DNA from: JAFEDN01 sp963712715
GTDB taxonomy: Bacteria > Pseudomonadota > Gammaproteobacteria > Coxiellales > Coxiellaceae
Direction: 5' to 3'
Assembly (NCBI GenBank): GCA_963712715.1
Contig: CAVQJI010000040.1
Location: forward strand, 86,606-150,605
Length of the DNA stretch: 64,000 nt
Notes under the pieces: generated by a model
What the model was told of the DNA's origin: nothing
What the model saw: only the letters and a program-made list of their open reading frames with translations
Databases searched by the model: none
Translations under genes and position numbers: made by a program
Part shown: piece after piece, positions 1-8,347 of the stretch
Position numbering within the stretch: the stretch's first letter is position 1
Layout: each line of letters begins with the position of its first letter

Positions 1-2
1 AT

Positions 3-740
3 GTGTTAAGCGGCGGTCGTCTCATTATCGGCTTAACCCGCACCAGTCTGAGTGAATACTATCACGATGTCTATCAATCACCCATGAAAAAAGCCTGGAA
101 AAAGTTTAATGAGCAGTTTGAAATTATGCAAACACTTTGGCAGGGCCAGTTTCAAAAACATTCAGGTTCTTTTTACAAGATTCCCCCTGTAAAAATCTAC
201 CCGCCTTTTGTGCAGAAACCTTCTCCCCCGATATTTTTTATCGCGAATAGTCACGACGCCATCATAGATGCCGCCCGCAAAGGCGTGGGAATTTTTTTAC
301 ATGCTTTTCAAACTATTGCAGACATTAAAGCAAAAAAACAACTGTATGAAAATAATTTTATTGACACTCTCAATCTGGGCCCGCGGGTTATTTTAAGTCG
401 CTTTGCTTACGCCGGCAGCGACACCGAAACCGCCATTGACGATATAGAGGCTCCGTTGATGCGTTTTATTGAAGAACATATTCCGAATGTGAAATCATCT
501 CTTGAAAAAGAATATCACACCGTGCCGGACTTCAATTTTTTCCGCAAGGAATTCTGTATCATCGGCGACGCCGCCGATTGTCTGGAAAAATTACAAACGT
601 TTAAACAGGCAACGGGAATTACTGAATATGCTCTGCTATTCAATTTAATTACCCTGGACCATCAAAAAAGCCTGAATTCGATGAAAAGATTAGGACAGTG
701 CGTTTTTCAGGATTTACGGGTAGCCCTATTTCCTAATTAA
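3..740 (+). CDS. LLM-class flavin-dependent oxidoreductase, C-terminal part (5' end outside window)
   Basis: This is the C-terminal 245 residues of a luciferase-like (bacterial luciferase/F420 or FMN) monooxygenase. The first visible residues, LSGGRLIIGL, are the family's usual internal strand-turn motif that normally lies about 100 residues into the protein. The true start therefore lies left of the window and the apparent GTG at base 3 is internal. A segment rich in aromatic residues and prolines follows (KIYPPFVQKPSPPIFFIANS), as is usual where the family forms its substrate pocket. The gene ends with TAA 70 bp before glyA on the same strand. The substrate cannot be predicted. Class assignment is fairly safe, the exact function is not. 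Confidence 0.75.
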   Translation: MLSGGRLIIGLTRTSLSEYYHDVYQSPMKKAWKKFNEQFEIMQTLWQGQFQKHSGSFYKIPPVKIYPPFVQKPSPPIFFIANSHDAIIDAARKGVGIFLHAFQTIADIKAKKQLYENNFIDTLNLGPRVILSRFAYAGSDTETAIDDIEAPLMRFIEEHIPNVKSSLEKEYHTVPDFNFFRKEFCIIGDAADCLEKLQTFKQATGITEYALLFNLITLDHQKSLNSMKRLGQCVFQDLRVALFPN

Positions 741-810
741 CCCGTCCTGGGTAATATGGAAAGGCTCAGAGCGGAATGCAAACAATAAACAGTCCTGATG
801 GAGAATTTCG

Positions 811-2067
811 ATGTATGAATATGATTTAACAGTCGCTGGATTCGATCCTGAATTGTGGGCGGCGGTGGAAGCCGAAGGCAGACGCGAGGAAGAAGTGATT
901 GAACTCATCGCTTCCGAAAATTACGTCAGCCCTCATGTGTTAGCCATGCAGGGCTCGGTGTTAACCAATAAATATGCCGAAGGCTATCCCGGTAAACGTT
1001 ATTACGGCGGCTGCGAGTGCGTGGATCGCGTGGAGCAACTGGCCATCGACCGCGCAAAGGCCCTGTTTGGCGCTGATTATGCCAATGTCCAGCCGCATTC
1101 CGGTTCTCAGGCCAATGCCGCGGCTTATATGGCGATGATCAAGCCCGGAGACACTATTTTAGGCATGGCCTTAACCGAAGGCGGTCATTTGACGCACGGC
1201 GCGAAAGTCAGCTTTTCCGGTCAACTGTACGATGCCGCGCACTATGGAGTCGACGAGAATGGCGAAATCAATTACCAGCAGATGGAAGATTTAGCCGAAG
1301 TCCATCGTCCTAAAGTCATCGTCGGCGGTTTTTCCGCTTACTCCCGGCGTGCGGACTGGCAGCGGATGCGCGAGATCGCCGATCGCGTGGGCGCCTACCT
1401 GTTAGTGGACATGGCTCACGTCGCGGGCCTCGTAGCCGCGGGAGTCTATCCTTCTCCCGTGCAGATCGCCGATGTGACGACCACCACCACCCATAAAACC
1501 CTTCGCGGGCCGCGCGCAGGCCTGATTTTGGCTAAGCCCAATCCTGATCTGCACAAACGCTTAAACATGGCGATTTTTCCTGGTACTCAGGGCGGCCCGC
1601 TTATGCATATTATCGCTGCCAAAGCAGTGGCTCTCAAAGAAGCCATGGAGCCGGCCTTTAAAATTTATCAGGAGCAGGTGATCAGCAACTCGCGAGCCAT
1701 GGCCAAAATTATGATCCAGCGGGGCTATAGAATTGTTTCCGGCGGTACCGACAATCATATGTTTTTAGTCAGTTTTCTGAATAATGACATCACCGGTAAG
1801 GCGGCGGAGACAGCCCTTGGGAACGCCAACATTACCGTCAATAAAAATACCGTTCCCGGGGAAAACCGTTCGCCGTTTGTCACCAGCGGCATTCGCATTG
1901 GCACCCCAGCCATGACCACCCGCGGTTTAGGAAAATTAGAGGCCGAGCAACTCGCCGGCTGGATTTGTGATATATTAGACAACATTGAGAATGAAACCAT
2001 TATCGCAAATGTACGTTTAAGGGTTTTGGAACTTTGCCGCAGTTTTCCTGTATATAAAGTAGATTAA
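811..2067 (+). CDS. glyA: Serine hydroxymethyltransferase
   Basis: This PLP enzyme converts serine and tetrahydrofolate to glycine and 5,10-methylene-THF in the cytoplasm, the main source of one-carbon units. The 418-residue length matches bacterial GlyA (E. coli 417). The N-terminal IELIASENYVS motif, the PLP-phosphate region around PHSGSQAN (residues 95-102) and the Schiff-base lysine in TTTTHKTLRGPR (K229) are all present. The ATG at 811 has GGAG about 9 nt upstream (TGATGGAGAATTTCG). The product supports the thymidylate synthase encoded at 46907. A structured repeat with a T-rich stem end lies immediately downstream and may end transcription before nrdR. Confidence 0.97.
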   Translation: MYEYDLTVAGFDPELWAAVEAEGRREEEVIELIASENYVSPHVLAMQGSVLTNKYAEGYPGKRYYGGCECVDRVEQLAIDRAKALFGADYANVQPHSGSQANAAAYMAMIKPGDTILGMALTEGGHLTHGAKVSFSGQLYDAAHYGVDENGEINYQQMEDLAEVHRPKVIVGGFSAYSRRADWQRMREIADRVGAYLLVDMAHVAGLVAAGVYPSPVQIADVTTTTTHKTLRGPRAGLILAKPNPDLHKRLNMAIFPGTQGGPLMHIIAAKAVALKEAMEPAFKIYQEQVISNSRAMAKIMIQRGYRIVSGGTDNHMFLVSFLNNDITGKAAETALGNANITVNKNTVPGENRSPFVTSGIRIGTPAMTTRGLGKLEAEQLAGWICDILDNIENETIIANVRLRVLELCRSFPVYKVD

Positions 2068-2071
2068 TAAG

Positions 2072-2241
2072 GTAATACTCATGCGGTTAAACCTGCAAAC
2101 GCAGAATGCCAATTTTGGCCGATATTCGGCGAAAAACTGCCCGAGCAAGCGGAGCATACTCAGGTATGTGAGCATTGCGAGGGCAGTTTTTTGTCAATAG
2201 CGGGCAAAAGTGGGCATTCCCATCTAGGGTGAGGAATTACG
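2072..2241. repeat. Long hairpin repeat, family A, copy 1
   Basis: This roughly 170-bp intergenic sequence between glyA and nrdR folds back on itself. The outer stem is GAATGCC..TTTTGG pairing with CAAAAGTGGGCATTC, the middle stem is AAAAACTGCCC with GGGCAGTTTTT, and the apical hairpin is CATAC-TCAG-GTATG. A second copy after ssb (21327-21500) keeps the same architecture with changed but still pairing bases. The T-run closing the middle stem (GGGCAGTTTTTTG) could also act as an intrinsic terminator for glyA. This reading comes from pairing by eye. I do not recognise a named family. Confidence 0.8.
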
Positions 2242-2244
2242 TTA

Positions 2245-2706
2245 ATGTTTTGTCCGTATTGTTCAACGCAGGAAACTAAAGTCATCGATTCGAGGTTGGT
2301 GGATGAGGGCACGCAGGTGCGCCGCCGACGTGAATGCGTGAGCTGCGGCGAAAGATTCACGACCCTCAAGACCGCCGCGCTGGTATTGCCGCTATTAATA
2401 AAACGCGACGGCAGACGCTGTGCGTTTGAAACCGAGAAATTGCGCATGGGCATCGTGCGCGCCGTGGAAAAACGGCCGGTCACTTCGGAGCAAATAGAAG
2501 CGGTCATTCGGCGTATTATTCATCAATTGCGCGGAGTCGGTGAACGTGAAGTCACATCGGAAAAATTGGGGGAATTGGTCATGAACGAATTACGCCAGCT
2601 CGACAAGGTCGCTTATGTGCGCTTTGCTTCAGTGTATCGCAGCTTTCAGGACGTTGACGCTTTTCATAAGGAAATTCAACGATTAATGAAAAACGCCGAT
2701 GACTGA
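2245..2706 (+). CDS. nrdR: Transcriptional repressor NrdR
   Basis: NrdR is the nucleotide-sensing repressor of ribonucleotide reductase operons. The 153-residue protein has the N-terminal zinc ribbon with C3-x2-C6 and C31-x2-C34, followed by an ATP-cone beginning near residue 47 (VLPLLIKRDGRRCAFETEKL). The length is that of the family. The ATG at 2245 directly begins MFCPYC, the invariant family N-terminus. The gene sits between glyA and nusB, a standard gammaproteobacterial order, and its last 8 bp overlap the start of nusB, which suggests translational coupling. Confidence 0.96.
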   Translation: MFCPYCSTQETKVIDSRLVDEGTQVRRRRECVSCGERFTTLKTAALVLPLLIKRDGRRCAFETEKLRMGIVRAVEKRPVTSEQIEAVIRRIIHQLRGVGEREVTSEKLGELVMNELRQLDKVAYVRFASVYRSFQDVDAFHKEIQRLMKNADD

Positions 2707-3148
2707 AAAAACCCGCCACAGTAAACATTATTCGCGTTGCTGCACGGTGCAGGCTCTGTATCAATGGCACCATACGCAGCACAGTGCGACGGATATCATC
2801 GAACAGTTTATCGCCGATGGGCATCTGCAGTCTGCCGATCGCAAATATTTTAAAAAGTTGGTGAACGGCGTCATCAGTGAGCAGGCTGCTCTGGATGCCT
2901 TGCTGATTCCGCATCTCGATCGAGAAATAACCACATTAACTCCGGTTGAGCTGGCTATTTTACGTTTAGCCGCGTTCGAGTTGGTGCATTGTCCGGAATT
3001 ACCTTACAAAGTAGTCATTAATGAAGCCCTGGAAATTGCCAAGGATTACGGCGCTGATCAAAGTTATAAATACGTGAATGCGATCCTCGATGCGCTAGCC
3101 GCCCAATCACGGCAGCTAGAAACCTCCCAGCTCAGGGCAAAAGGCTAG
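2699..3148 (+). CDS. nusB: Transcription antitermination factor NusB
   Basis: NusB binds boxA RNA with NusE (S10) and drives antitermination of rRNA operons. The 149-residue protein matches family length and carries the hallmark N-terminus RCCTVQALYQW, the central DLLDREITTLTPVELAILRLAAFEL-type helices (here residues near 70-95), and YKVVINEALEIAKDYG followed by KYVNAILD near the end. The ATG at 2699 overlaps nrdR by 8 bp, so the two are probably cotranscribed. Usual downstream partners (thiL, rib genes) are missing here. Instead a repeat and IS cluster begins 8 bp after the stop codon. Confidence 0.96.
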   Translation: MTEKTRHSKHYSRCCTVQALYQWHHTQHSATDIIEQFIADGHLQSADRKYFKKLVNGVISEQAALDALLIPHLDREITTLTPVELAILRLAAFELVHCPELPYKVVINEALEIAKDYGADQSYKYVNAILDALAAQSRQLETSQLRAKG

Positions 3149-3155
3149 GAACGTA

Positions 3156-3338
3156 CTATAGTCATCGCGCCTGAGTTTTAAATTTTAGCATCTCATTGAC
3201 CGGCGCACTCGCCGAGTTGCTCAATCGCCAAAGCTTGAAATACAGGGAGTATTCCTGCGCTTTGGCTCAATCGCAACTCGGCAATTGCTTGGTCACTGAG
3301 CGCTAAAAATCCTGAAACTTCAGCGCGATGACTATATA
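3156..3338. repeat. MITE-like palindrome with TATAGTCATCGCG termini, family B, copy 1
   Basis: This is a roughly 185-bp inverted repeat with no coding content. The left end reads CTATAGTCATCGCGCCTGAG and the right end is its near complement ending CGCGATGACTATATAG. Internal arms (TTGCTCAATCGCCAAAGC and GCTTTGGCTCAATCGCAA) also pair. A nearly identical copy occurs at 31134-31327. Terminal inverted repeats, small size and high copy identity fit a miniature inverted-repeat transposable element. No transposase in the window shares these ends. Confidence 0.85.
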
Positions 3339-3643
3339 GTCATCGCGAGTGAATTTTAGGTATTAATCTGTATATTGTTGCCAGTATCCCGGCTCAGAGC
3401 TTCTCCAAGTCCCGTCAATATTTTAAAGATTCGCCAAGGGGATAGTGAGTCAGCACTTGCCGGGGACTGTCAGGTGAAGTCGATTTTCCGTGCTCGCTTC
3501 GTGGCGCTGCGCGCATAGGCGTCAGTTTAAGGATTTTTTTCCCAAAAGACGCCGTCATTGCGAGCGCCAGCGAAGCAATCCAGTACAGATTTCTACAAAG
3601 CTCGTACTGGATTGCTTCGCTCGCGCTTCCAAAGACGCCACTC

Positions 3644-5062
3644 CTAATTCATTGAAATTATAGGGCTTTTGATGAGGTCAAATCCCAGGCTTTTAGCGCG
3701 CTTTTTCAGGTTTTTTATTGACCGCTGGCGATATTGTTCTTCATAATAACTTTGACCCGTCTCAACATATTCAGTTTTTGTATTGAGCATATTATAAATA
3801 ATCATTGACAGCTTATGCGCCGCCGCCGTGGTTGCCTTCGGCGCACCTAAACGGGATTTTAATCGACGAAAGAAAGCACCTAAGGCGCTTTTACTTTGAT
3901 GAAGTGTGCTGGCGGCCAGGCGTAGAATAGAAGCCGCATAGTTGGAGGTCCGCTTACTTTTTCCACCGAGTCGTTTCCCTCCCGATACTTTATTCCCCGG
4001 ACATAATCCGAGCCAGGAGGCAAAATGCTTGCCACTTTTCCAACGACTCATGTTCAACCCAATTTCAGCTATGATTCTCAATGCACTCGATGCCTCTATG
4101 CCCGGAATAGCCGTTAAATCAACTCCCGTTATTCGTAATAAATGTGACCCCAGATCAAACGACGGCGCATTTTTACAATGGGATTTTTTCTTTTGAGTGA
4201 CCACTGCCCGTCGTTGGTCGGGCTCCTTTTTGGGCGAAGCGTTCTCAATCTTTATTAACTGTTTCCTGATCTCATGATCACAAGCCGCTATTTTTTCTTT
4301 GTAAGTATCGTAGAGCTCTAACGCCTGTTTCAGTGAAAAAATATGCTCTTCCCGATAATTCCCTGTTAAAGCTTTTTCGATGATTTCTCTCGGTTGTTTG
4401 CAGTTCCTGTCTCTGTACGCGGACAGTTTCTGAGGATCATTTTCCCCATTGACTATCGCACGAATCATGAGTAATCCGCTTACCCCCATAATATCACTTA
4501 AGACATGCTGTAATTTAATATTCATCTGGGTCAACGCTTTTTGCATCCGCTGAACATGACCTGACGCCTGTTCTATCAGCATACTTCTCTGCCGCGAATA
4601 TATCCTGAGTTTATTGATCTCTTCAGCGGGACGAAAAGCGGCATTCAGTAAACCATAAGTATGTAATTGCTGAATCCATTGGCAATCCAACACATCTGTT
4701 TTACGCCCGCTGACATTCCGGACATGCCGGGCATCGACCAGATTCACTGCAAAGCCTCTCGACTCCAGTAGCTCATATAACGGAATCCAGTAAACCCCTG
4801 TCGATTCCATGGCCACTGTTTCTATTCCACACTGCTCTAACCATTGGGCTAATTCTTCAAGATCCGGTGTAAAAGCGCCAAATTCACGGACACTTTGTTG
4901 ATTACATCCCTCAGGAACCGCTACAAAATGGGATTCCGATCCAATATCTATCCCCGCTGCCATTTGATGGATGTGTTCTAAATGTTTGGGCAGTTTTATT
5001 GAAGGCAGCCTGTTTCTTTTCTTTGACTTGAAGGGCTGTTTTTTAGTACTCTGTTCAGGCAT
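3644..5062 (-). CDS. IS110-family transposase (RuvC-like DEDD recombinase)
   Basis: This 472-residue protein catalyses RNA-guided transposition in the IS110 family. The N-terminal DEDD domain is complete: GIDIGSESH (first Asp), VAMESTGVYWIPLYE (Glu) and DARHVRNVSGRKTDVLDCQWI (two further Asp). The C-terminal Transposase_20 domain contains LTAIPGIEASSALRIIAEIG, LGLCPGNKVSGGKRLGGK with the candidate nucleophilic Ser, and a basic tail. It starts at an ATG preceded by AGGATC. A poorly conserved lysine-rich insertion lies between the two domains. The reading frame is intact, so the element may still be active. Confidence 0.95.
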   Translation of the reverse strand: MPEQSTKKQPFKSKKRNRLPSIKLPKHLEHIHQMAAGIDIGSESHFVAVPEGCNQQSVREFGAFTPDLEELAQWLEQCGIETVAMESTGVYWIPLYELLESRGFAVNLVDARHVRNVSGRKTDVLDCQWIQQLHTYGLLNAAFRPAEEINKLRIYSRQRSMLIEQASGHVQRMQKALTQMNIKLQHVLSDIMGVSGLLMIRAIVNGENDPQKLSAYRDRNCKQPREIIEKALTGNYREEHIFSLKQALELYDTYKEKIAACDHEIRKQLIKIENASPKKEPDQRRAVVTQKKKSHCKNAPSFDLGSHLLRITGVDLTAIPGIEASSALRIIAEIGLNMSRWKSGKHFASWLGLCPGNKVSGGKRLGGKSKRTSNYAASILRLAASTLHQSKSALGAFFRRLKSRLGAPKATTAAAHKLSMIIYNMLNTKTEYVETGQSYYEEQYRQRSIKNLKKRAKSLGFDLIKSPIISMN

Positions 5063-5099
5063 ATCGTGATCCTCTTAAAGTATTTGAAGGGTTAAAAAC

Positions 5100-5330
5100 G
5101 ATATGTTTGTGGAGCAGGGGTTTGAAATAAGGCACTATCTTCCAAACGGGATAATGTATCAACATTTCACCAATGATATTGTCGCTAAACCCCTGGAACC
5201 ATACTCGCAAACAGGCACCAGGCACTAATGCTACACCGGCTTTGACAACACAAACATACCACCGGTTTAGATTTTAACTCTGTTCAGGCGTCTTTTCTCA
5301 TATTTCCCATATTTTCCTTTGGGTGGGATA
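5100..5330 (-). ncRNA. Candidate IS110 bridge RNA (non-coding left end)
   Basis: The stretch upstream of the transposase holds no gene but has two nested stem-loops in transposase orientation. The first, CCTGG (5222-5218) with CCAGG (5196-5192), encloses TTGCGAG (5209-5203), which equals the target REP up to and including the AG core. The second, GGTTT/AAACC (about 5191-5187 with 5123-5119), encloses TTTGGAAG (5146-5139), which equals the element's other end plus core. Target-like loop first and donor-like loop second is the order known for IS621 bridge RNA. The right-hand guides of each loop were not identified. The RNA's boundaries are unknown. Confidence 0.55.
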
Positions 5331-6027
5331 CTCGCAATGACGGCTAAACTTCCTTAAACTGACGCCTATGGGCGCTGCGCGCGCAAAATCAACTTCACCC
5401 TGCCACCCGTCGGTCTCGTTAGCCCTTGGCGAATCTTTAAAATTTTGACTCCGCAAATGATCCAAATTCAGAAAAGACAAAAACTCAGGCGCCACGACTA
5501 TAGCCGGCGTCATCGTGCAAACTTGCTTGCTTTTTGAGCGTTAAGACGAGAATCCTTAGGCGAGACTTTTCTTTTTCATATTGGCCTGGATCTTCGTGTT
5601 GATTTATGAAATACCCATTCTCACCATAAGCCAAAAATTAAAAGATTCGAGTCTGAGTAATTCAGGAATGGCTTTGGTGTATAGTTAGCACCTTGCATGT
5701 ATCCCAATAAATAGGCACAAAAAAAGCTACTCAAGTAGCAAATATCGTTATCCGAAAACAACACATCATCGGGTTATTACATAACACAACTCTCTCTTGG
5801 GTCGGTTCCAGGGACTATTTGATTTACCGAAAATTCAATATAAGAGCGATAATGATAAATATGATAAACGTATTTGCTGGAAATGTGATTTTTTTGAATT
5901 TCTAATTCAAACATAAAACTATATGATCCCTTATAATGATCATAACAAGAATCACCTTCACCAGTAACAAAGGTTAATGCGGCATATAATTTGGGCAATA
6001 GCATGTGGAATAATCCTTCGTTATCTC

Positions 6028-7968
6028 CAGGGCTATCGGATTAAAAGTTAGCCAATCATGTAGTCTAGCTAGTTGACTATAATCCACTTCCGCGGTATTC
6101 CCGGCATCCGCCCATTTAACTCGCAAGCCCTCACTGGCGGGTCCTGCCAGAGGCGGGCTTGGCCACCGTGCTCACTCGCGTGTGTCAGTAAAAGTGTTTC
6201 TTGGAAATCACTCATGTCTGATATTTTCCCGCTTTGATCGGATACTGCCCGCTCGCTGCGCGCGCTGTCCAAGCCCGCCTCTGTCACCCGCCTTCGTAGC
6301 GCATGGGCGGATGGCCGGGAATACCGCTAACTGCCACGACTTCTTCAATGGCAGAAATAAAATCGAGTAGTGAGATCATTGAATCGCCAACACGCCCCCA
6401 ATCGTAGGAAAAAAAAGCGGTGTCATTTAAGATAGACTCCTATTTTAAGAAAAAGGATGTCACGGATGAACAAACCCATTATCAGTTTAGTGGATTATTT
6501 TGCAGACTTACCAGATCCCCGTTTCGACAGGAGAAAACGACATTGTTTAACAGACATTTTATGTATTACCATTTGTGCAGTCATCTGCGGCGCTCAACAT
6601 TGGACTCAAGTGGAGCAATTTGGATCGGCGAAAGAAGCTTGGTTTAGAACGTTTTTAACACTTGAAAATGGCATTCCCTCCCATGACACTTTTGGAACTG
6701 TTTTTGCTGTATTAAATCCTGTTGAGTTCGAAAAGCGCTTTATTCTTTGGGTGGAAGCTTTAGCGCAACACAGTGTCGGCGATATTATTTCAGTCGATGG
6801 CAAAGCGTTGAGACACTCATTTGATAGAGCTTCATCCAAAGCAGCCATTCATATGGTCAGTGCTTTTTCTGATGCCAATGAAATGGTTTTAGGGCAGTTA
6901 AAGGTAGACGACAAATCTAATGAGATAACAGCCGTTCCAGAATTATTAAAGTTATTGGTATTAGAAGGAGCTATTGTGACGACTGATGCACTCAATTGCC
7001 AAAAAAATATTGCTAAAACGATTATAGAGCGAGGAGCGGACTATGTGTTAGCGCTCAAAGAAAATCATCCTAATTTATATGCCGATGTGGAATTATATTT
7101 TAAAACGCCAAAAGCGGAATGCCAATCTACTGATCTGGAAGTTGAAAAAGATCATGGGCGGTTAGAAACGCGACGGTATTGGATGAGTAATCAAATTGAA
7201 TGGTTAGAATCCAAATCAGAATGGGAAAACCTCCATGCGATTGGGATGGTTGAATCTACACGTGAATTGAATGGCGAAAAAAGCCTGGAAAGACGATATT
7301 ATCTAACATCGGTCACCCACATAAAAGATTTTGCACGGGCTGTGCGCCGCCATTGGTCGGTAGAAAATAAACTTCATTGGATATTGGATGTTGCGTTTAA
7401 AGAAGATTTATCACGGATTCGGGTGCACAATGCCGCTGAAAATTTTTCTATTCTCAGAAGAATCGCTTTAAATTTATTGAAGCAAGAAAAAACCCTTAAA
7501 ATCGGCATTGAAAGCAAACGCCTGAGAGCGGGATGGGATCATGACTACTTACTTAAAATTCTAAAATTGTAGTCTCATTCAGGTCCTCCTTCGAGCAGTA
7601 TGGGTTACGTGAATCAATAATCTCGCTATTCGATTGTATTCCTGCCATTGAGGAAGTCGTGGCAGTTAGCGGTATTCCCGGCCATCCGCCCATGCGCTAC
7701 GAAGGCGGGTGACAGAGGCGGGCTTGGACAGCGCGCGCAGCGAGCGGGCAGTATCCGATCAAAGCGGGAAAATATCCTTCATGAATAATTTCCAAAAACA
7801 ATTTTACTTCGCGCACGCGAGTGAGCACGGTGGCCAAGCCCGCCTCTGGCAGGACCCGCCAGTGAGGGCTTGCGAGTTAAATGGGCGGATGCCGGGAATA
7901 CCGCGGAAGTGGATTATAGTCAACTAGCTAGACTACATGATTGGCTAACTTTTAATCCGATAGCCCTG
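6028..7968 (+). mobile_element. ISAs1-family insertion sequence with very long terminal inverted repeats
   Basis: The element is 1941 bp and is flanked by the direct repeat GTTATCTC (6020-6027 and 7969-7976), an 8-bp target duplication. Both ends begin CAGGGCTATCGGATTAAAAG and the inverted identity continues inward for about 328 bp (6028-6355 against 7968-7643), much longer than the usual short ISAs1 termini. Each arm contains its own palindrome (GCGGTATTCCCGGC..ATCCGCCCAT and its complement). A short inner section (about 6182-6230 against 7770-7815) is more diverged than the rest. A complete transposase gene lies between the arms. Confidence 0.85.
6466..7572 (+). CDS. ISAs1-family transposase (DDE)
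   Basis: This 368-residue DDE transposase is full length. Visible family features are the N-terminal LVDYFADLPDPRFDRRKRHCL, the first Asp in ISVDGKALRHS, the second in VTTDALNCQ, VLALKENHPNLY, and the C-terminal block RRHWSVENKLHWILDVAFKED that carries the Glu. I chose the ATG at 6466 because AAAAGG (6451-6456) stands 9 nt before it; an in-frame ATG at 6457 lies directly against that ribosome site and would add only three residues. The frame is open from end to end, so the element may be active. Confidence 0.95.
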   Translation: MNKPIISLVDYFADLPDPRFDRRKRHCLTDILCITICAVICGAQHWTQVEQFGSAKEAWFRTFLTLENGIPSHDTFGTVFAVLNPVEFEKRFILWVEALAQHSVGDIISVDGKALRHSFDRASSKAAIHMVSAFSDANEMVLGQLKVDDKSNEITAVPELLKLLVLEGAIVTTDALNCQKNIAKTIIERGADYVLALKENHPNLYADVELYFKTPKAECQSTDLEVEKDHGRLETRRYWMSNQIEWLESKSEWENLHAIGMVESTRELNGEKSLERRYYLTSVTHIKDFARAVRRHWSVENKLHWILDVAFKEDLSRIRVHNAAENFSILRRIALNLLKQEKTLKIGIESKRLRAGWDHDYLLKILKL

Positions 7969-8212
7969 GTTATCTCGCATCCGCATTGCTATTTGAAAAT
8001 AAGCCGAATTGATTATGGGTATCAATTTATATTCCTCATAAGTATTCTCCTTTATAAGGATTCGCCTTATGCTCGCAACCAAATCTGTCTTGAGGTTAAA
8101 AGTTTCCTGGAAATTACTTTCATTCATCTTCAATCTCCTAATTCTATAAATATTCCTTTTTTATAAAATAAATGCATACTATATATTTGTTATTAAGATC
8201 TGTCAATTTAAA

Positions 8213-8347
8213 ATGGGTCGTAAATCTCTTAAAGATTTAAGGGGGATAGTTACTAAGGTACATGGCGATATAAATGAACCAATTTTACCTGGATTTGACG
8301 AAGTTATTTCGGGCTCTCTAAGGCGAAAGGATAGAATATCTGAATAG
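8213..8347 (+). CDS. Possible 44-residue open frame (low support)
   Basis: The frame ATGGGTCGTAAATC... encodes MGRKSLKDLRGIVTKVHGDI followed by 24 more mixed-charge residues ending in TAG. It overlaps the 3' end of the convergent DUF488 gene by 44 bp. There is no clear ribosome site (the upstream sequence is TCAATTTAAA). The composition is protein-like, but the length allows chance. It is listed because the 8134-8303 gap holds nothing else apart from an A+T-rich stretch. Confidence 0.2.
   Translation: MGRKSLKDLRGIVTKVHGDINEPILPGFDEVISGSLRRKDRISE

Larger units (their letters stand above)
3628..5332 (-). mobile_element. IS110-family insertion sequence inserted in a REP-like repeat
   Basis: The element is about 1705 bp. 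Comparison with intact REPs in this window places the junctions exactly: the left flank ends GCTTCGCTCGCGCT (3614-3627) and the right flank resumes CTCGCAATGACGG (from 5331), which together rebuild an uninterrupted REP arm if the CT present at both junctions is counted once. A shared CT dinucleotide without longer target duplication is the IS110/IS621 pattern. The transposase is on the minus strand with a long non-coding 5' end (about 270 bp) and a very short 3' end (about 16 bp). Subterminal AAAGACGCC (3631-3639) and GGCGTCTTT (5288-5296) are inverted copies. Confidence 0.85.
3339..5520. repeat. Large palindrome centred on a REP, split by the IS110 element
   Basis: Bases 3339-3553 and the reverse complement of 5343-5520 are clearly homologous: both contain TTTTAAAGATTCGCCAAGGG, then a GTGAAGT-GATTTT block, then ATAGGCGTCAGTTTAAGGA, and both run into the REP core GTCATTGCGAG. 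Without the insertion sequence they would form one palindrome of about 400 bp with the REP at its centre. The outer edges carry TATAGTCATCGCG on the left and CGACTATAG on the right, resembling family B termini. No gene is visible in either arm. Confidence 0.7.
5777..8133 (-). pseudogene. Small protein gene of unknown function, split by the ISAs1 element
   Basis: The N-terminal 55 codons lie at 8133-7969 (MKMNESNFQETF... to MRDN) and the C-terminal 80 codons at 6019-5777 (EGLFHMLLPKLYAAL... to PRESCVM). Both pieces abut the 8-bp duplication GTTATCTC that flanks the insertion sequence. Removing the element and one duplicate joins GAT-AAC to GAA-GGA in frame and gives a 135-residue protein with no stop. 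The start has no strong ribosome site. The C-terminal half is rich in Tyr and Phe (KGSYSFMFELEIQ, YVYHIYHYRSYIEF). I do not recognise the family. Confidence 0.7.

Noticed and set aside
3544..3639. Direct repeat AAAGACGCC before the REP and at the IS110 end as a target duplication
   Set aside because: The spacing includes most of the REP and the REP junction is already explained by the CT core. The match is probably chance or part of the arm palindrome.
6069..6287. Seventy-residue frames within the ISAs1 arms (also 7709-7927)
   Set aside because: They are mirror images in the inverted repeats, cross the palindromes and resemble no protein.
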